From Actinomycetota bacterium (GTDB taxonomy: Bacteria > Actinomycetota > Rubrobacteria > Rubrobacterales > Rubrobacteraceae), in contig JAIVIG010000040.1 of assembly GCA_020200675.1 (NCBI GenBank), positions 1-9,409 of the forward strand: a stretch of 9,409 nucleotides of DNA, read 5' to 3'. The notes below the pieces were generated by a model that saw nothing but the letters and a program-made list of their open reading frames with translations, was not told the origin of the DNA and made no database searches. Shown here in pieces: positions 5,664 to 9,409 of this stretch. A program made the translations under genes and the position numbers. Within the stretch, counting starts at the first letter, position 1. Every line of letters starts with the position of its first letter.

Positions 5664-6881
5664 ATGAGCGAGGCTAGGAACGGGGCGCATTCTCCGCTGG
5701 AGGGGGTGCGGGTCGTGGAGATGGGGAGCCTGCTCGCCGGGCCCTTCTGCGGCCAGCTCCTGGCGGACTTCGGGGCCGAGGTCATAAAGGTGGAGCCGCC
5801 CGGCAAGGGTGACCCCATGCGCGAGTGGGGCCGGCATCGCAAGAACGGGCGCACCTTGTGGTGGCCGATCATCGCCCGCAACAAGAAGTCCGTCACGCTG
5901 AACCTGCGCGAACGGGAAGGGCAGGAACTGGCACGCAAGCTGATCTCCGGGGCGGACGTCGTGGTCGAGAACTTCCGGCCCGGCACGATGGAGCGCTGGG
6001 GGCTCGGGTACGAGGACCTGAGCGAGACCAACCCCGGCCTGGTTATGGTACGCGTTTCGGGGTACGGGCAGACGGGTCCTTACAGGGAGAGGGCCGGTTT
6101 CGGGGCCATCGGGGAGTCGATGGGAGGCATCCGGCACGTCACAGGGTTCCCCGACCGGCCGCCGCCGCGCGTCGGGGTCAGCCTCGGCGACTCGCTCGCG
6201 GCGACCTTCGGGGCCTTCGGGGCGGTGACGGCCCTCTACAACCGGGAGGCGCGCAACGGCGAGGGCCAGGTGGTCGACGTCGGCATCTACGAGGCCGTGC
6301 TCGCCCTCATGGAGAGCACCATCCCCGAGTACGCGCTCGCCGGGCACGTTCGGGGGCGCACCGGCGCCATCCTGCCGTTCGTGGCCCCGTCGAACACCTA
6401 CCCGACCCGCGACGACGACTACGTCGTGATCGGGGCGAACGCCGACAACGTCTTCGCGCGGTTCGCAGAGGCCGCTGGTCACCCTGAATGGGCCGAGGAC
6501 GAGCGCTACGCTACCCACAACGCCCGCGGCGAGAACCAGGAGGAGCTCGACGACATGATCTCCGGCTGGACAAAGGAACGCACCGTGGACGAGGCGCTAG
6601 AGGTCCTGAAAGAGGCCGGCGTCCCGGCCGGCAAGGTCTTCACCGCCAAAGACATGGTCGAGGATCCACACTACGCCGTGAGAGAGAACGTCGTGTCCGT
6701 CGAGGACCCCGAGATGGGACCCTTCCCCATGCAGAACGTCGTCCCGCGCCTCAACGAGACGCCCGGGAAGGTTCGCTGGACGGGGCCGGCCCTCGGCCAG
6801 CACAACGACGAGGTATACGGGGAGGTTTTGGGGTTGAGCGAGGAGGAGCGAGAAGCCTTGCGCGAGAGGGGTGTGATCTGA
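5664..6881 (+). CDS. family III CoA-transferase (CaiB/BaiF)
   Basis: This 405-residue cytoplasmic enzyme moves CoA between carboxylic acids by way of an enzyme-bound acyl-aspartate. The N-terminus has the family signature LEGVRVVEMGSLLAGPFCGQ, then LLADFGAEVIKVEPPGKGD. RNKKSVTLNLR and VVVENFRPGTMERWGL follow at 72-82 and 99-114. VGVSLGDSLAA contains Asp176, which matches the catalytic aspartate of formyl-CoA transferase. The C-terminal part shows VPAGKVFTAKDMVEDPHY and GPALGQHNDEV. AAAGGAGG (5647-5654) sits nine bases before ATG 5664; the frame is open further upstream, without support. The stop overlaps the lyase start by one base (TGATG). Family III members include mesaconyl-, itaconyl/glutaryl- and oxalyl/formyl-CoA transferases, and the substrate cannot be read from sequence. 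The neighbouring lyase suggests a 3-hydroxy-dicarboxylate or its precursor. Confidence 0.92.
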   Translation: MSEARNGAHSPLEGVRVVEMGSLLAGPFCGQLLADFGAEVIKVEPPGKGDPMREWGRHRKNGRTLWWPIIARNKKSVTLNLREREGQELARKLISGADVVVENFRPGTMERWGLGYEDLSETNPGLVMVRVSGYGQTGPYRERAGFGAIGESMGGIRHVTGFPDRPPPRVGVSLGDSLAATFGAFGAVTALYNREARNGEGQVVDVGIYEAVLALMESTIPEYALAGHVRGRTGAILPFVAPSNTYPTRDDDYVVIGANADNVFARFAEAAGHPEWAEDERYATHNARGENQEELDDMISGWTKERTVDEALEVLKEAGVPAGKVFTAKDMVEDPHYAVRENVVSVEDPEMGPFPMQNVVPRLNETPGKVRWTGPALGQHNDEVYGEVLGLSEEEREALRERGVI

Positions 6882-7774
6882 TGCGCGTAGAGATAGTGGA
6901 CGTCGGCCCTCGGGACGGCCTCCAGAACGAAGACGAGACGCTCTCCCCACAAACCCGGGCCGAGCTCTGCGACAGGCTGGCGGAAGCGGGCGTGCCCAGA
7001 GTAGAAGCCGCCAGCTTCGTGAACCCCAAGAAGGTGCCCCAGATGGCCGGAGCCGAGGAGGTGGTCTCCGGCATCCAACGCCGTCCCGGGACGGTCTATG
7101 CGGGCCTCGTCCTCAACGAGAAGGGCTACGAGCGGGCGGTCGAGGCCGGGGTCGACGAGGTGCGCTATGCGTTCCCGGTGACGGAGACGTTCGCCGAACG
7201 CAACCAGAACACCACCGTGGCCGACGCAACGGAGCTCTCCGGGAGGCTCACCGAACGCGCTCGCCTCGACGGGGTGCGCGTCTCCATCACCCTTAGCGCC
7301 GCCTTCGGCTGCCCGTTCGAGGGACGAGTGGAGCCGAAGGTCGTGCTCGACATCGCGGAGCGCGTGGGGGCGGCGAAGCCCGACGAGATCGTGCTGGCCG
7401 ACACGATAGGGGTCGGCGTCCCGAAAGGGGTGCGCGAGCTCGTCGGTGGCGTCCTAAACTACGGCATTACCGTTGGCTGCCACTTCCACGACACGCGCAA
7501 CACCGGGATAGCCAACGCCATTGCGGCCGTCGAAGCGGGGGCTACGATCCTCGACGCCTCGGTCGGCGGTACGGGCGGCTGCCCGTTCGCCCCGAAGGCC
7601 ACCGGCAACATCGCGACGGAGGATCTCGTGTATCTCTTGCACGGCATGGGGTACGAGACGGGCATCGACCTCGACGCCCTCATAGAGTGCGCGCAGTGGC
7701 TCTCCGAGCAGCTCGGCAAGGAGCTTCCGGGGCAGGTCCACAAGGCCGGCAACTTCGAGCCGGTCGCCGGTTGA
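6881..7774 (+). CDS. hydroxymethylglutaryl-CoA lyase family enzyme
   Basis: This 297-residue TIM-barrel lyase is of the DRE-TIM metallolyase class. HMG-CoA lyase splits 3-hydroxy-3-methylglutaryl-CoA into acetyl-CoA and acetoacetate; close relatives may act on citramalyl-CoA-like substrates. Visible motifs are VGPRDGLQNE with Arg11 and Asp12, EAASFVNPKKVPQMA, FGCPFEG and ADTIGVG. The metal ligands His201 and His203 lie in CHFHDTRNTG. The catalytic loop GGTGGCPFAP holds Cys234, followed by ATGNIATEDLVYLL with Asn243. The HDTRNTG form differs from the HDTYGQA form of the mitochondrial leucine-pathway enzyme and marks a separate bacterial subgroup, so the substrate may differ. ATG 6881 overlaps the CoA-transferase stop; the longer upstream frame is antisense-free but lies inside that gene and is not used. 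The operon context favours CoA activation followed by cleavage. Confidence 0.9.
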   Translation: MRVEIVDVGPRDGLQNEDETLSPQTRAELCDRLAEAGVPRVEAASFVNPKKVPQMAGAEEVVSGIQRRPGTVYAGLVLNEKGYERAVEAGVDEVRYAFPVTETFAERNQNTTVADATELSGRLTERARLDGVRVSITLSAAFGCPFEGRVEPKVVLDIAERVGAAKPDEIVLADTIGVGVPKGVRELVGGVLNYGITVGCHFHDTRNTGIANAIAAVEAGATILDASVGGTGGCPFAPKATGNIATEDLVYLLHGMGYETGIDLDALIECAQWLSEQLGKELPGQVHKAGNFEPVAG

Positions 7775-7858
7775 GGGAAGAGGAACACGGCGTTCGACGA
7801 GTAAAGACGGGGAGAAGGTGAATCCATCGAGCATACGCCGTCGAGGGTCGCGCGCTCG

Positions 7859-7864
7859 TATAAT
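7859..7864 (+). promoter_or_regulatory. perfect -10 box (TATAAT) before the decayed isochorismatase gene
   Basis: TATAAT followed by an A-rich run is unusual in this GC-rich window. No -35 hexamer is seen at normal spacing. It could drive the aconitase-type gene from inside the decayed locus, with a leader of about 225 bases. It could also be a chance product of sequence drift. Confidence 0.35.
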
Positions 7865-7878
7865 AAAAAGCAATATCG

Positions 7879-8117
7879 GTGGGGATCGATACCCTTATCG
7901 TCACTGCCGCCTCGACCTCAGGCTACGTCCGGGCGACCGCCGTGGACGCGCTACAGTACAGTTATACACTTGTCGTCCCGCGCGAAGCGTGGGGGACCGT
8001 AACCAAGAGGCCCACGAGGCCAACCTGTACGACGTGGATGCAAAGTATGGTGATGTGGTTTCGGTGGAGGAAACGCTCGAGTATTTGGAGGAAGTAAGTG
8101 CCGTCCGCACCAAATAA
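7879..8117 (+). pseudogene. isochorismatase-family cysteine hydrolase, truncated and frameshifted
   Basis: From GTG 7879 the frame reads GIDTLIVTAASTSGYVRATA and then VDALQYSYTLVVPREA. This is the second half of an isochorismatase/N-carbamoylsarcosine-amidase-type hydrolase. At about 7988 one base is missing: the neighbouring frame from 7989 continues VGDRNQEAHEANLYDVDAKY and then GDVVSVEETLEYLEE, the normal family ending, to TAA 8115-8117. Three lesions add up. The N-terminal half, with the catalytic Asp and Lys, is missing; the nucleophile Cys of the family's SGCVRATA motif is Tyr; and there is the frameshift. A different 99-codon frame from 7818 is open but meaningless before the shift. 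The 3' end still carries the ribosome site and start of the aconitase-type gene, so the two were probably coupled when intact. Confidence 0.85.
8087..8093 (+). promoter_or_regulatory. ribosome binding site of the aconitase-type gene inside the pseudogene
   Basis: GGAGGAA lies four bases before GTG 8098. It fixes the start at a codon that overlaps the last 20 bases of the decayed hydrolase frame. Its coding-sense triplets were Leu-Glu-Glu of the hydrolase. Confidence 0.6.
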
Positions 8118-9409
8118 CGGTCAAGCGCCGCGCAATGTTGCGAGTAAGCTGATTGAGTCGCACCTCGTCGATGGCGAGATGGTGCCGGGGGAGGAGGTAT
8201 CGATCCGTGTGGATCAGGTTCTCACCCACGACGCCACGGGTCCATTGATCGCGCTGGAGCTAGAGGCGATGGGGCTGGACGAGGTCCGGCCCGAACTCGC
8301 GGTGGGGTACGTGGATCACCTCCTCCTCCAGGGCGACTCGAAGAACGCCGACGACCACCTCTTTTTGCGCAGCGCGTGCCAGCGCTTCGGGATGTGGTAC
8401 TCGAAGCCGGGCAACGGTATCAGCCACCCCGTTCACCAGGAGCGTTTCGGCGCGCCCGGCAAGACGATGCTCGGCGCCGATAGCCACACCTGCGCGGCGG
8501 GCGCAATAGGCATGCTCGCCATCGGGGCCGGAGGGTTGCAGGTGGCCGTGGCCCTGGCCGGCGAGCCTTTCTCCTTCCGGATGCCGGAGGTCTGGGGCGT
8601 AAAGCTCTCGGGCGAGCTGCCCGACTGGGTTAGCGCGAAAGACGTGATCCTGGAGATGCTCCGGTGTCACGGCGTGAGCGGCGGCGCGGGGCGTATCGTC
8701 GAGTATTACGGGCCCGGGCTCTCCTCCCTTTCGGCGATGGACCGGCACGTGATCGCCAACATGGGCATGGAGATGGGAGCGACCACCACGGTCTTCCCCT
8801 CCGACGACGAGGTGCGTCGTTTTCTACGAAACCAGGACCGCGAGGAGGACTGGACCGAGCTGGTCGCCGACGAGGGAGCCGTTTACGACGTGGAGGAGGA
8901 GATAGATCTCTCTGAGTTGGAGCCCCTGATCGCCTTACCGTCGAGCCCCGGCAACGTGGTGCCGGTGCGCGAGGTGGCCGGCGAGGAGATCTACCAGTCC
9001 TACGTCGGCTCGTCGGCCAATCCCGGCTACCGTGACTTCGCGGTGACGGCCGGGATGGTCGAAGGAAGACAGGTGCACGACCGCGTTTCCCTGGACGTGA
9101 ACCCCTCCTCGCGCCAGGTGCTCCAGAACCTCGTCCGCGACGGGCACCTCGCGCGCCTGTTGAGCGCGGGCGCGCGGCTACACCAGACAGGGTGCAACGG
9201 CTGCATCGGCATGGGCCAGGCGCCGGCCGCCGACCGTATCTCCTTGCGCACTGTACCGCGCAACTTCCCAGGGAGAAGCGGTACCCCCGAAGACAAGGTC
9301 TACCTCTGCAGTCCGGAGACCGCCGCGGCCTCCGCGTTGACCGGCGAGATCACCGACCCTCGAACGCTCGATTTCCCCTACCCGACCGTCGAGGAGAGCG
9401 ACGAGCCGC
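8098..9409 (+). CDS. aconitase-family hydratase (Aquifex-type aconitate hydratase-like), 3' end outside window
   Basis: The first 437 residues are present; family members are about 650. The order matches monomeric Aquifex-type aconitases: NVASKLIESHLV (13-24), VDQVLTHDATG (38-48), YVDHLLLQGDSKNADDH (71-87), GADSHTCAAG with the DSH motif at 128-130, AIGAGGLQVAVALAG, WVSAKDVILEML, GMEMGATTTVFPSD, RNFPGRSGT and VYLCSPETAAASALTG. Aconitases dehydrate and rehydrate 2- or 3-hydroxy acids on a [4Fe-4S] cluster held by one Cys in GSCTN and two in CxxC. Here CNGC (366-369) is kept but GSCTN is GSSAN, with Ser306 in place of the cysteine. The DSHT loop has an extra Cys132. The gene lies downstream of a CoA-transferase and an HMG-CoA-lyase-type gene, so its substrate may be a methyl-branched or unsaturated dicarboxylate rather than citrate. 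The fold is well supported; substrate and activity are not. Confidence 0.88.
   Translation, partial: MPSAPNNGQAPRNVASKLIESHLVDGEMVPGEEVSIRVDQVLTHDATGPLIALELEAMGLDEVRPELAVGYVDHLLLQGDSKNADDHLFLRSACQRFGMWYSKPGNGISHPVHQERFGAPGKTMLGADSHTCAAGAIGMLAIGAGGLQVAVALAGEPFSFRMPEVWGVKLSGELPDWVSAKDVILEMLRCHGVSGGAGRIVEYYGPGLSSLSAMDRHVIANMGMEMGATTTVFPSDDEVRRFLRNQDREEDWTELVADEGAVYDVEEEIDLSELEPLIALPSSPGNVVPVREVAGEEIYQSYVGSSANPGYRDFAVTAGMVEGRQVHDRVSLDVNPSSRQVLQNLVRDGHLARLLSAGARLHQTGCNGCIGMGQAPAADRISLRTVPRNFPGRSGTPEDKVYLCSPETAAASALTGEITDPRTLDFPYPTVEESDEP

Noticed and set aside
5616..6518. 300-codon open frame on the - strand
   Set aside because: Antisense of the CoA-transferase gene, a common artefact in high-GC DNA.
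7818..8117. 99-codon + frame read as one intact small protein
   Set aside because: Only its part after about 7989 matches a protein family. The first 57 codons are Arg-rich out-of-frame sequence, and the matching upstream half lies in the neighbouring frame.
1..9409. CRISPR arrays, tRNA or rRNA genes, insertion sequences, riboswitches, T-run terminators
   Set aside because: I looked for regular direct repeats, cloverleaf-like stretches, transposase motifs and GC hairpins followed by T-runs, and saw none by eye. Weak cases could be missed without computation.

Overview
The window reads as chromosomal DNA from a high-GC actinobacterium. Every supported gene is on the + strand, third codon positions are strongly G/C, GTG and TTG starts are common (one hypA starts with TTG), and many start or stop overlaps (GTGA, TGATG) point to translational coupling. 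The protein style resembles deep-branching Actinobacteria such as Rubrobacter. That placement is an impression from sequence style, not a database result.

Region 1 (1-1645) is an accessory stretch made of toxin-antitoxin-type genes in several states of repair. It holds the last codons of an upstream gene coupled to a RelE/ParE-type toxin, then an unrecognised 171-residue protein. A short non-coding stretch with two small inverted repeats and a perfect TATAAT box follows. Next come a 30-codon ORF that looks like the two ends of a larger protein joined by a deletion, a HicB-type antitoxin, and a hicA toxin gene broken by a one-base frame change.

Region 2 (1666-3874) is a tight cassette: a 395-residue double-SIS-domain protein of the phosphoheptose isomerase type, then hypA and hypB, the nickel-insertion pair for [NiFe] hydrogenase. 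The SIS gene is 3 bases from hypA, and hypA overlaps hypB by 20 bases. No other hydrogenase gene is in the window. Region 3 (3875-4105) is a 231-base gap with no convincing gene, although both strands read with a coding-like third-position bias.

Region 4 (4106-5521) encodes an intact FAD-dependent oxidoreductase of the phytoene-desaturase-like (COG1233) group. Region 5 (5522-9409) starts with a plausible promoter and a perfect Shine-Dalgarno. It encodes a family III CoA-transferase and an HMG-CoA-lyase-type enzyme (1-base overlap), then a decayed isochorismatase-family gene. Last is an aconitase-family hydratase, cut by the window end, whose start codon and ribosome site lie inside the decayed gene's 3' end. 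A hydratase, a CoA-transferase and a C-C lyase together suggest breakdown of a small branched or unsaturated dicarboxylic acid (itaconate, mesaconate, citraconate or methylglutaconate type); this is inference. The hydratase has Ser in place of the first of the three cysteines that hold the aconitase [4Fe-4S] cluster, which is the most interesting single observation here.
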